Shown: positions 8,151 through 13,550, counted from the first letter of the stretch. The stretch is DNA of 16,144 nucleotides from MWCR01 sp041665165 (GCA_041665165.1 JBAYJJ010000028.1:1-16144); one strand, 5' to 3'. Numbers and translations are program-made. The notes: generated by a model not told the origin, from the letters alone.

Positions 8151-8329
8151 AAACACCAAGAGACAAGATCCAAACAAACTCCAATCTCCAAAACTTCAAA
8201 ACACCACATAACCTCCGTGTCATTGCGAGGTCGCCGCGGCGACCGCGGCGCAATGACTATCTGGGATGGTTTTTTGGTGTTTTAATTTTTGATGTTTGTT
8301 TGGTCTTTGTATCTTGTTTCTTGGTGTTT
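8151..8329. repeat. Heptamer-built imperfect inverted repeat, copy 1
   Basis: The element begins AAACACCAAG and ends CTTGGTGTTT. Its left arm reads as successive A/C-rich 7-mers, and its right arm is the imperfect complement. It is related to the copies at 12522-12640 and 15059-15107. A separate GC-rich palindrome (8219-8257) sits in its centre. It lies between the large RNA and the bidirectional terminator and holds no gene. Confidence 0.75.
8219..8257. repeat. Nested GC-rich palindrome inside the heptamer element
   Basis: GTCATTGCG (8219-8227) pairs with CGCAATGAC (8249-8257), and inside it GGTCGCC (8229-8235) pairs with GGCGACC (8238-8244). Sequences of the GTCATTGCGAGG type are scattered palindromic repeats in many genomes. 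Here it appears to have been inserted into, or captured by, the A/T-rich repeat. Confidence 0.75.
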
Positions 8330-8333
8330 AAAA

Positions 8334-8359
8334 TAAAGACCACCTTGCGGTGGTCTTTA
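8334..8359. terminator. Bidirectional terminator between convergent transcripts
   Basis: AAAGACCACC (8335-8344) pairs perfectly with GGTGGTCTTT (8349-8358) around TTGC. On the + strand it is followed by ACATTTTTG, on the - strand by TATTTTAAA. It can stop read-through of the large RNA and end the - strand operon of small genes. Confidence 0.85.
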
Positions 8360-8402
8360 CATTTTTGTTTGTGTTCGCTTTTTCTCAACACATCATTATG
8401 AC

Positions 8403-8447
8403 GTGCTGAGTACAGCGCGGAAGCTCAACAAGAGATGTCGAGCTTCC
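8403..8447 (-). other. Two 3'-UTR hairpins after the last operon gene
   Basis: Downstream of the 84-residue gene on the - strand lie two hairpins. The first is an 8-bp stem (8419-8426/8440-8447) using GGAAGCTC/GAGCTTCC. The second is a 6-bp stem (8403-8408/8413-8418) with an AGTA loop. The first recalls the hairpin that follows other genes of this operon. Neither has a T-run, so they look like 3'-end or processing structures. Confidence 0.6.
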
Positions 8448-8464
8448 GAAGAAGGTGGGGGGGG

Positions 8465-8719
8465 TCAGTAGGGCACGTCTATCGGGTACGTGACCTTCTG
8501 TTTGGCCGGCGTTGCTTTGCGCGACGCTGGCTTGGCCTTAAGCGCAGTCGAATGAGTCGTCTTCGGCGTTGAGGGTTTAGCGTTTCGCGTTGTGCGAGGT
8601 TGTTCGACTGGCGTTGGCTCGAGCCACAGCCCGGGCTTCACGAAGTTCCACTCCTTGTCCATGACCGCAATCGCGCAGATGGCAATCATGAGCAACATTG
8701 CAATAGCTGCAGGTTTCAT
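8465..8719 (-). CDS. Small membrane-anchored Pro/Lys/Thr-rich protein
   Basis: The 84-residue product has an N-terminal hydrophobic segment (AAIAMLLMIAICAIAV, about 4-19) that is either a signal peptide or an anchor. A short aromatic stretch (WNFVKPGLWLEP) follows, then a tail rich in Lys, Thr, Ala and Pro that is probably unstructured and outside the membrane. No family is recognised. The start is fixed by the SD box CTGAGAGGAAG nine bases upstream. It is the last gene of the - strand operon, separated from the previous gene by the 177-nt repeated module and followed by two hairpins and a bidirectional terminator. The tail could bind acidic polymers such as cell-wall glycans or nucleic acid, but this is only an inference from its charge. 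Confidence 0.7.
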   Translation of the reverse strand: MKPAAIAMLLMIAICAIAVMDKEWNFVKPGLWLEPTPVEQPRTTRNAKPSTPKTTHSTALKAKPASRKATPAKQKVTYPIDVPY

Positions 8720-8896
8720 TGTTTTTTCTTCCTCTCAGAGCCTCCGTCCTTTTTGAAAGGACGAGGTAGTTAGGATGACAGAAGCTCAGTTGAGGCGCGC
8801 GACATCGAGTGATGCCGCGGCTTAGTGCCCTGACGAGAATGTCAGGACTTTTCCAGCGTACTTTTGGAAGCTGGAACGTTATGGAAGGTGCGATGG
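8720..8896 (-). repeat. Intercistronic hairpin module, copy A
   Basis: This 177-nt spacer is one of four related modules. In - strand order it carries hairpin 1 (stem TTCCAGC/GCTGGAA, 8851-8876), hairpin 2 (CCTGAC/GTCAGG, 8829-8846), an invariant 33-nt core (8787-8819) containing hairpin 3 (GCGGCATC-ACTC-GATGTCGC, read on the - strand), hairpin 4 (an 8-bp stem ending in CGTCC/GGACG), and the SD box. Hairpin 2 has a different sequence from copies B and C but is still fully paired. Confidence 0.88.
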
Positions 8897-9115
8897 CTAT
8901 TCTGCTGTCCTGCGTTTGCTGGTCTTGCAGGCCACGAGAGTGTGCGCGTCGGTTGTTCCGTGGAGGAGGTTGAATAGGCGGTCCCTCTCCTGCATTTTCT
9001 TTGCGCAGGTGTCAGCCTCCTCCTGCTCAATCACTTGAGCCCGTGCCATGGTTGCCGGCTGATTTTGGATACAGCCGTTGATTCCGACGAGAACCAGGAT
9101 CAGAATTTTTTTCAT
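8897..9115 (-). CDS. Small lipoprotein-like exported protein
   Basis: The 72-residue product begins MKKILILVLVGINGC, a short positive N-terminus and hydrophobic run ending at Cys15. This resembles a lipoprotein signal, although Asn at -2 is not typical. The rest is polar, with a predicted helix around EQEEADTCAKKMQERDRLF and two more Cys. The start at 9115 is set by the SD box TTCTGAGAGGAG, four bases upstream. A longer frame upstream of it is ignored, because it would run through the SD and into the previous gene. It lies 11 bases after the 214-residue gene, whose TGA stop is part of this SD box, so the two are tightly coupled. No family is recognised. Confidence 0.68.
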   Translation of the reverse strand: MKKILILVLVGINGCIQNQPATMARAQVIEQEEADTCAKKMQERDRLFNLLHGTTDAHTLVACKTSKRRTAE

Positions 9116-9126
9116 CTTCTCTCCTC

Positions 9127-9771
9127 TCAGAACTTTCGAATGCAGTTCTTCATGCGCTTCTTGTACGTGTCGCCGATTGCCAGCACTGCCAGCGGCATAA
9201 GCCACCACTGTGTCGTCTGGTCGTCTGCCAGCGCACTGAGGTGTGCTTTGTCGCGCGAGCAAAGGCTTTCGGCCAGGGTCCTGAGCGCCTTCAGCGGGAT
9301 CACGAAGTCCGCCTGGTCGTCCACCTGCTTGATGGCGGCTTCAACGTACTGCACGAAGCTCGCGAGGCCAGGCACGTCTGTCGTCAGTGCTGCTTCAGCA
9401 AAGCGCTGGGCAGTCTGTGCGGCAACGAGCAGGCTTTCCAAGTCGTCCCGGCAGGCCAGCAAGTTGAGCAGTGTCTCTTCTTCGAACTGCCCGTCTTTGG
9501 CAGCCCGGACACCCATCAGGCACTGTTCGTGCAAGTGCGAAAGAGTCGCCTGCGTTGCACGACAGCTGCTCTCTTGGCTGAACCAATCGACCAGTACCAT
9601 GTTCGCATGTTGTTTTACGTCGGTCGTTGTCAGCTGGCCGCGCAAAGTGCGGCCAATTGCCACGATGTATTCACCGGCGACTTTGCAGTCAGATTCAACG
9701 AAGCTGATCCAATACAGGGCTGCTGCTCCCGAACGGTCTAGCCTGCGGCGAAGATGTAGTTCCGATAGCAT
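9127..9771 (-). CDS. Uncharacterised helical protein with a C-terminal hydrophobic segment
   Basis: The 214-residue product is mostly predicted helix, with many Ala, Leu, Gln and Asp, and six scattered Cys. Near the C-terminus WWLMPLAVLAIG (about 189-200) is followed by a basic tail (KKRMKNCIRK). This could be a tail anchor or a buried helix. No catalytic motif or family is recognised. The start at 9771 follows the SD box TTCTGAGAGGAG with nine bases between, directly after module B. A 274-codon frame on the other strand overlaps it, but that frame has no SD or promoter and is judged a shadow. The next gene starts 11 bases after its stop. Confidence 0.7.
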   Translation of the reverse strand: MLSELHLRRRLDRSGAAALYWISFVESDCKVAGEYIVAIGRTLRGQLTTTDVKQHANMVLVDWFSQESSCRATQATLSHLHEQCLMGVRAAKDGQFEEETLLNLLACRDDLESLLVAAQTAQRFAEAALTTDVPGLASFVQYVEAAIKQVDDQADFVIPLKALRTLAESLCSRDKAHLSALADDQTTQWWLMPLAVLAIGDTYKKRMKNCIRKF

Positions 9772-9940
9772 TTTTCTTTTCTCCTCTCAGAATCTCCGTC
9801 CCTGTCAAAGGACGAAGGGTTGGAACAGGGATTCAGTTGAGGCGCGCGACATCGAGTGATGCCGCGGCTTAGATCGACCCCGCAGGAAGCGGGGACTTTT
9901 CCAGCGTACTTGGGGAGGCTGGAACATTGGGGGGGAGAAC
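9772..9940 (-). repeat. Intercistronic hairpin module, copy B
   Basis: This 169-nt spacer has the same plan as copy A. Hairpin 1 is at 9899-9924 (TTCCAGC/GCTGGAA, with a changed loop). Hairpin 2 is at 9878-9894 (CCCCGC-AGGAA-GCGGGG on the + strand). The invariant core is at 9834-9866, the small CGTCC/GGACG hairpin lies near 9796-9815, and the SD box leads into the 214-residue gene. Confidence 0.9.
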
Positions 9941-10306
9941 CTACACGATCCGTGACATCTTATTCAGATATTCGAACTCGTCGGTTTCCTGAGGGAAGGT
10001 CTCCACAAAGATTTGCAGGAGCTTGTTACAGAGTCCTTTGCAGAAATCCTTGGAGCACTCAAGGATGACGCGGATGTCTTCTTCGGTGAAGGCGCTGAGT
10101 CGTTTCACCACCACGTAGTTCACATACGTACATCCGATCATCAGAGAAGCGGTTAGCGTGAAGTATCCGACAGGAAGAGGGTCTAGGACTATGCAACTCG
10201 AATTGTTCAGATCTCTCGTGATCATGTCCACGAGGTTCAGCAGGTCCTCATCGCCATGCGCGGCGAGCAAGAGTTTGTCGCAAATTTCTTTTTTAGAAGC
10301 CTTCAT
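9941..10306 (-). CDS. Uncharacterised 121-residue protein
   Basis: The product begins MKASKKEICDKLLLAAHGDE and has a helical N-terminus. A central hydrophobic stretch (VGYFTLTASLMIGCTYVNYV, about 46-65) might be a single membrane segment or a buried strand pair. A C-terminal helical part holds a Cys cluster (LECSKDFCKGLC), which could bind metal, but the pattern matches no finger known to me. The start at 10306 follows the SD box CTGAGAGGAG with seven bases between, right after module C. It lies between modules B and C and shares no visible homology with its neighbours, although their spacers are near-identical. Confidence 0.68.
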   Translation of the reverse strand: MKASKKEICDKLLLAAHGDEDLLNLVDMITRDLNNSSCIVLDPLPVGYFTLTASLMIGCTYVNYVVVKRLSAFTEEDIRVILECSKDFCKGLCNKLLQIFVETFPQETDEFEYLNKMSRIV

Positions 10307-10476
10307 CTTCTATCTCCTCTCAGAATCTCCGTCCGTGTAAAGGACGGGTTGAAGTTGACGGGGATTCAGTTGAGGCGCGCGACATCGAGTGATGCCGCGG
10401 CTTAGATCGACCCCGCAGGAAGCGGGGACTTTTCCAGCATACTTTTGGAAGCTGGAACATTGGGGGTGGAAAGAAA
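10307..10476 (-). repeat. Intercistronic hairpin module, copy C
   Basis: This 170-nt spacer is nearly identical to copy B in its core. Hairpin 1 is at 10432-10457, hairpin 2 at 10411-10427, the invariant core at 10367-10399, the small CCGTCC/GGACGG hairpin around 10330-10348, and the SD box is in front of the 121-residue gene. The loop of the small hairpin differs from copies A, B and D. Confidence 0.9.
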
Positions 10477-10821
10477 CTACTTCTTGATGGCGACCGTCTC
10501 TTCTTTGGAAAGAGTGCAGTCGAACATTTTGACGTCGCCGTTGTGGTCCAAGAACATCGGACCGCACTCGCAGCGCAATTCTCTTTCCGCACTAGATCCG
10601 TAGGGTTCCTCGCTCATCGCAGGTCGGTAGCCAAGCTTGTCCATGGCATCGAGGACTTCCTCTGTCGACATCTCTGTCGTTGGCGTTAGTATCGCCATGC
10701 CATTCTGGAAGTGTTTGATCGTGCAATCCGGCGACGTCTCAATCTTGTGAGGCGAAGCCTGTGCACCTGACTGAAATGATTCAGCAAGCACGTGCGGATC
10801 AACCTTCTTGCAAGTTCTCAT
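10477..10821 (-). CDS. Uncharacterised 114-residue protein with an EVLDAMDKLGYRPA-type motif
   Basis: The product starts at the ATG at 10821, eight bases after the SD box CTGAGAGGAG. The middle reads MSTEEVLDAMDKLGYRPA (about 51-68), a helix followed by a G-Y-R-P turn. From memory, similar phrases recur in uncharacterised Patescibacteria proteins; this is not checked. The C-terminus has a CEC pair (LRCECGPMFLDHNGDVKMFD), then a charged helix end (SKEETVAIKK). It has no signal peptide and is probably cytoplasmic. Extending the frame past 10821 would run through the SD box and hairpin 4, so the longer start is rejected. It is the second gene of the operon. Confidence 0.7.
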   Translation of the reverse strand: MRTCKKVDPHVLAESFQSGAQASPHKIETSPDCTIKHFQNGMAILTPTTEMSTEEVLDAMDKLGYRPAMSEEPYGSSAERELRCECGPMFLDHNGDVKMFDCTLSKEETVAIKK

Positions 10822-11004
10822 CTTCTTTTCTCCTCTCAGAATCTCCGTCCTGCCTGCCACCCATAGCTTCATGCGAAGGGTGGTGAAAGGACGGGTTAGG
10901 GTTGACGGGGATTCAGTTGAGGCGCGCGACATCGAGTGATGCCGCGCGTAGGTTGGTGGGAATGTGCGGTGGGATTGTCGACGTTGTACGTGGGACGAGG
11001 TTGA
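10822..11004 (-). repeat. Intercistronic hairpin module, copy D (variant)
   Basis: This 183-nt spacer keeps the invariant core (10914-10946), hairpin 4 and the SD box but has lost hairpins 1 and 2, whose place is taken by unrelated sequence. Hairpin 4 is extended here: outside the CCGTCC/GGACGG stem an additional CCACCC/GGGTGG stem and a TTC-GCAT-GAA tip were added. This stem extension argues that hairpin 4 is a real RNA structure. Confidence 0.85.
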
Positions 11005-11784
11005 TCAGGCAGCCTTGCGCTGCTCCTTGCCCTTCTTGCCGTCCTGCTTGCTTTCGGACTTGCCCTTGCTCTTCTGGGCCTGCTTGCGTGCTGCCTTGGA
11101 AACAGCCTCGGCATCCTTGCGCGCCTGGGCCTCGGCTGCGAGCACATCCGGGTCATCGAAGCTGAGCACGCGGCCATCGTCGTAGAGCACGTTGATGGCC
11201 TTGCCGCTCCGGTCGACGATGGCATCTTCCAGCGTGTCGGTTTTGATCTGGGCGAACACGGTCGCGATCTCGGCAGCCTGGCGTGCCTTCTCTTCTTCGG
11301 CGCGGCGAATCTTCTCGGCTTCGGCCAGGCGCTTCTGCTCGGCCTCGGCGTGAGCCTTCTCGGCACGACGCTGCTCGCCTTCACGGTCGCAGATGGTGTA
11401 CGACTTGCCTGCGAAGGCAATGGACACCAGGGGTCCGCTGGTGACCGTGACCTTGGCGCCGTCGCGGAGCTTGCCAGCTTGGAACTCGGCGAGGAGATCT
11501 CTCTTGAGGTAGTCCTCGGCCACCTGCGCCGTCTTGACCTGCCGTGACTTGGCCGCGGCTTCCATCGCGGCCTGGCTGCGAGCTTTGTATTCCGCACAGC
11601 ACTTGCGGCAGAAGCGGTATTCCTTGGGCACGCGATTCGCACAGCCGTCCGTTGCGCACTCGTTGGTCTCGGCCAGAAAACGCACATCGCGCTCCTTCTC
11701 GTGACACTTCTGGCACAGAGCGTGCCTGTTGTCGGACACGACGTTGCTGCACTCAGACTTGCTGCACTTGTTCATCTTGCACAT
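11005..11784 (-). CDS. Tandem zinc-ribbon protein with charged helical domain and basic tail
   Basis: The 259-residue product has two N-terminal Cys units of the form C-x4-C-x(10-11)-C-x2-C: Cys7, 12, 24, 27 and Cys43, 48, 59, 62. Two successive zinc-binding ribbons are likely. Residues about 65-110 are helical. A short beta-like unit (GAKVTVTSGPLVSIAFAGKSYTICD) is followed by a long charged helix rich in Ala, Glu, Arg and Lys (about 135-180), probably a coiled coil. Then comes a small domain (DRSGKAINVLYDDGRVLSFDD) and a Lys-rich tail (KSKGKSESKQDGKKGKEQRK). The whole suggests binding to nucleic acid, perhaps to the operon's own hairpin modules, but that is inference. The start follows a perfect AGGAGG SD. 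It is the first gene of the operon, about 95 bases downstream of the predicted transcription start. Confidence 0.75.
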   Translation of the reverse strand: MCKMNKCSKSECSNVVSDNRHALCQKCHEKERDVRFLAETNECATDGCANRVPKEYRFCRKCCAEYKARSQAAMEAAAKSRQVKTAQVAEDYLKRDLLAEFQAGKLRDGAKVTVTSGPLVSIAFAGKSYTICDREGEQRRAEKAHAEAEQKRLAEAEKIRRAEEEKARQAAEIATVFAQIKTDTLEDAIVDRSGKAINVLYDDGRVLSFDDPDVLAAEAQARKDAEAVSKAARKQAQKSKGKSESKQDGKKGKEQRKAA

Positions 11785-11842
11785 GGGAATCCTCCTGGTT
11801 GGACGAAAACAGCGGTTGGAAAACAGTGGTTTAGGGTGCGAA

Positions 11843-11861
11843 TCTGGGCTTTTTACCCAGA
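11843..11861 (-). other. 5'-UTR hairpin of the small-gene operon
   Basis: TCTGGG (11843-11848) pairs with CCCAGA (11856-11861) around a 7-nt loop. It lies between the predicted transcription start (about 11878) and the first gene. On the + strand it is followed by T-runs, so it could also stop antisense transcription. Confidence 0.5.
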
Positions 11862-11884
11862 CAGTTTTTTGTTTTTAACGAATT

Positions 11885-11913
11885 AATATAGCACAAAAAG
11901 ACCCTTTTGTCAA
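11885..11913 (-). promoter_or_regulatory. Consensus promoter of the small-gene operon
   Basis: Read on the - strand: TTGACA (11913-11908), exactly 17 bp, then TATATT (11890-11885), giving a predicted start near 11878. It is the only strong promoter found for the six-gene operon. Its -35 box lies in the loop and inner stem of a terminator hairpin. Confidence 0.85.
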
Positions 11914-11919
11914 GGGTCT
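11895..11919 (-). terminator. Terminator hairpin overlapping the operon promoter
   Basis: On the - strand AGACCCTT (11919-11912) pairs with AAGGGTCT (11906-11899) around a 5-nt loop and runs into five T residues. It would stop transcripts coming from the upstream gene at 12069-12398. The operon promoter -35 box is embedded in the same bases. Confidence 0.75.
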
Positions 11920-12005
11920 CACCCTATTTTTTGGCTAAAATTGGGCTGATTTACTGTTTTTACGCTTCTCAGGGCCACATTATATGTATGGGGCGCTAAG
12001 AACCG

Positions 12006-12060
12006 CGGGAAAGTGCGCATTTGAGAGCGAACAATGAGACATTCGCTACGCGCTTTCCCG
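12006..12060 (-). other. Long hairpin just after the 109-residue gene
   Basis: A 12-bp stem (12006-12017/12049-12060) encloses a second stem AGCGAA/TTCGCT. It begins 8 bases after the stop of the upstream - strand gene, so a 3'-end role is likely. However, the one imperfect pair is G-U only in + strand RNA (A-C on the - strand), so a + strand RNA cannot be excluded. There is no T-run on either strand. Confidence 0.55.
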
Positions 12061-12068
12061 GAAAAAGG

Positions 12069-12398
12069 TTACGTCTTGGAAGATCCATGGGTGTCCTCGC
12101 TGGGGGTGGCTGGTTCGATGATGAGCGCGTTCCACTCCATGTGGTCGCTGCTCGAGTGGAGATGAGTCAGACTCAGCTTGAAAGGATTTGTCTGCTCATG
12201 GCCAGTTTGCACGCTGACAGCTTCTGCCACAGGTTCGGGCTCAGCCACAGGCGGCGCTGATCTGCCGAAGCCTAAGTTTTGATGGCTTTTCAGCATCTTG
12301 CTTTGGCGTTGAGAACTGAAACCCCGGCAGAGTTCGTGCGTGCCCGCGCTACAATAAGCATAAGACTGCCCAGTTTTCGGAATTGTCCGATCGTCCAT
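12069..12398 (-). CDS. Uncharacterised 109-residue protein
   Basis: The product starts MDDRTIPKTGQSYAYCSAG, chosen because a perfect SD (GAGGAGG) lies five bases upstream; an upstream in-frame ATG has no SD. It has one Cys pair (C-x6-C, about 16-23), a short basic segment, a Pro/Glu-rich linker (PPVAEPEPVAEAV) and a His-rich patch (LTHLHSSSDHMEW). No family is recognised. It resembles the first gene of the downstream operon in SD style and in having Cys near the N-terminus, but only two Cys are present. Promoter TTGCTT-17-TATACA lies about 80 bases upstream, and a long hairpin follows the stop. It is a separate transcript upstream of the six-gene operon. Confidence 0.6.
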   Translation of the reverse strand: MDDRTIPKTGQSYAYCSAGTHELCRGFSSQRQSKMLKSHQNLGFGRSAPPVAEPEPVAEAVSVQTGHEQTNPFKLSLTHLHSSSDHMEWNALIIEPATPSEDTHGSSKT

Positions 12399-12479
12399 AG
12401 CATCCTCCTCGCGTTTGGTGTGAACTGCTCTGCGCAACAGCACTTGGATTTCCAAGTTGCCAAAAGAACGACTTCTTCT

Positions 12480-12508
12480 TGTATATAAAATGTACGACTA
12501 CAAAGCAA
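12480..12508 (-). promoter_or_regulatory. Probable promoter of the 109-residue gene
   Basis: Read on the - strand: TTGCTT (12508-12503), 17 bp, then TATACA (12485-12480). The leader of about 75 nt that follows contains a hairpin ACTTGG-AAAT-CCAAGT and ends in the SD. The match is fair rather than perfect. Confidence 0.5.
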
Positions 12509-12521
12509 CGGAGTCAAGTTG

Positions 12522-12640
12522 AAACACCAAGAAACAAGATACAAACACCAAACAAACACCAAACATTCAAATTTCAAACGGAGTTGATGTTTTGGTGTTT
12601 GTAAATTTGGAGATTGTTTGGATCTTGTTTCTTGGTGTTT
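12522..12640. repeat. Heptamer-built imperfect inverted repeat, copy 2
   Basis: This element of 119 nt divides exactly into seventeen 7-mers, from AAACACC to GGTGTTT. The left half is A/C-rich and the right half is the imperfect complement, so it can form one long hairpin. It has the same termini as the copies at 8151-8329 and 15059-15107. It lies between the promoter of the 109-residue gene and the tRNA-Arg terminator. Confidence 0.85.
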
Positions 12641-12647
12641 GATGTTT

Positions 12648-12674
12648 ACAAAATCCGCCAGAAGCGGATTTTGT
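12648..12674 (-). terminator. Terminator after tRNA-Arg
   Basis: ACAAAATCCGC (12648-12658) pairs perfectly with GCGGATTTTGT (12664-12674) around a 5-nt loop. Read on the - strand it begins three bases after the encoded CCA, so it ends the rnc-tRNA-Arg transcript. Its only T-run lies within the stem. Confidence 0.7.
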
Positions 12675-12676
12675 TG

Positions 12677-12751
12677 TGGTGCGCCCTGAGGGAATCGAAC
12701 CCCCATTGCCGGTTCCGAAGACCGGAGCTTTATCCGTTAAGCTAAGGGCGC
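12677..12751 (-). tRNA. tRNA-Arg (TCG)
   Basis: On the - strand, acceptor GCGCCCT pairs with AGGGCGC. The anticodon stem CCGGT/ACCGG encloses CTTCGGA, giving anticodon TCG, which reads CGA. Discriminator A and CCA are encoded. Its 5' end lies only four bases after the rnc stop codon, so it is probably cut from the same transcript. Confidence 0.94.
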
Positions 12752-12755
12752 CGGT

Positions 12756-13487
12756 TTATTTTGTCTCAATCCCGTCCCATCGTTTTGCTTCTAGGCCTGC
12801 CTGAGCGGCCGAGATTTGAGCTTCTTGTTTGGAAGTGCCGCTGCCAATGGCAACCAACTCTTTTTCCAGAAATACACCCACTGTAAATTCTTTGTTATGA
12901 TCCGGTCCTGTTTCTTTAATTACTTTATAGGATGGGGTTACGCCCAAAAGTTCCTGGGCTGTTTCCTGGAATCGGCTTTTGGGATCAATGTAAAGTTTAT
13001 TCTTCAGGATGAACGGCAGGTGGGACAAAATGTGCGCATGAATAAAGCCTGAGACGCCTTCTGTGCCTCCATCCAAATAGATCGCGCCGATGATGGCCTC
13101 GATTGCATTGGCCAAAATATACATGCGCGCCTTTGAATCCTTATCTTTGGCCTCGCCTTTTGACAGCAAAAGATAATCTTCAAACTTCAATTGCGAGGCA
13201 ATGCCGGATAAGGTCTTGGCATTCACCAGGGCCGCGCGCCAGTTCGTGAGCTCGCCTTCGGGGTTGCCGAAATTTTTATACAAGTGTTCGGTCACGATCA
13301 ACTCAAGCACAGCGTCGCCCAAAAATTCCAAGCGCTCGTTGTGCGGAAAGGGGAAATTAGAATGTTCGTTCAGATACGAACGATGGGTCAAAGCTTGGGT
13401 CAAGATCGATTGATCTTTGAATGTATAACCAAGAGTCGCCTCTAAGGGCTTATACTCTATTTTCTTTTGTTCTGGCATATCGTTCAT
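12756..13487 (-). CDS. rnc: Ribonuclease III
   Basis: The 243-residue enzyme cuts double-stranded RNA in rRNA maturation and mRNA turnover. The catalytic domain is at about 12-160, with the signature HNERLEFLGDAV at 49-60; Glu51, Glu54 and Asp58 match E. coli Glu38, Glu41 and Asp45. A second metal site is in ILANAIEAIIGAIYLDGG, with Glu130 matching E. coli Glu117, but the position of E. coli Asp114 is Asn127. A double-stranded RNA-binding domain follows at about 168-236 (SRFQETAQELLGV to KQEAQISAAQAGLEA). Length is typical. The start is uncertain between Met1 and Met4; neither has an SD. It follows nusB by 97 bases and is followed at once by tRNA-Arg. The nearby hairpin-rich operon offers obvious candidate substrates, but this is inference. 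Confidence 0.96.
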   Translation of the reverse strand: MNDMPEQKKIEYKPLEATLGYTFKDQSILTQALTHRSYLNEHSNFPFPHNERLEFLGDAVLELIVTEHLYKNFGNPEGELTNWRAALVNAKTLSGIASQLKFEDYLLLSKGEAKDKDSKARMYILANAIEAIIGAIYLDGGTEGVSGFIHAHILSHLPFILKNKLYIDPKSRFQETAQELLGVTPSYKVIKETGPDHNKEFTVGVFLEKELVAIGSGTSKQEAQISAAQAGLEAKRWDGIETK

Positions 13488-13550
13488 GCGAACGACTCTC
13501 GCGAAGATGACGGATTCATCCGTGCGCTTCGTCAGATTCGTTCAATTGCG

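Noticed and set aside
8132..8401. An 89-codon + strand frame
   Set aside because: It runs through the heptamer inverted repeat, the nested palindrome and the terminator, so it is a by-product of repeats.
9035..9859. A 274-codon + strand reading frame
   Set aside because: It is antisense to the 214-residue gene, crosses the module and another gene, is Ser/Arg/Cys-rich, and has no SD or promoter; the - strand genes have SD, spacing and module support.
8787..10946. Four near-identical 33-nt repeats taken as a CRISPR array
   Set aside because: The copies are 533-1047 bases apart with genes between them, and no spacers or cas genes are seen.
8720..11004. Integron cassette array with attC sites
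   Set aside because: The gene-plus-folded-repeat layout is similar, but no GTTRRRY/RYYYAAC core pair fits the module, the repeat carries the next gene's SD, and no integrase is in the window. Left open only as a distant analogy.
10896..11687. A 263-codon - strand frame overlapping the zinc-ribbon gene
   Set aside because: Its product is almost only Arg, Pro, Ser and Ala, typical of an out-of-frame shadow in GC-rich DNA, and it has no SD.
8403..12398. Phage-defence, toxin-antitoxin or retron system
   Set aside because: No reverse transcriptase, nuclease, ATPase or toxin motif could be found in any of the seven small genes.
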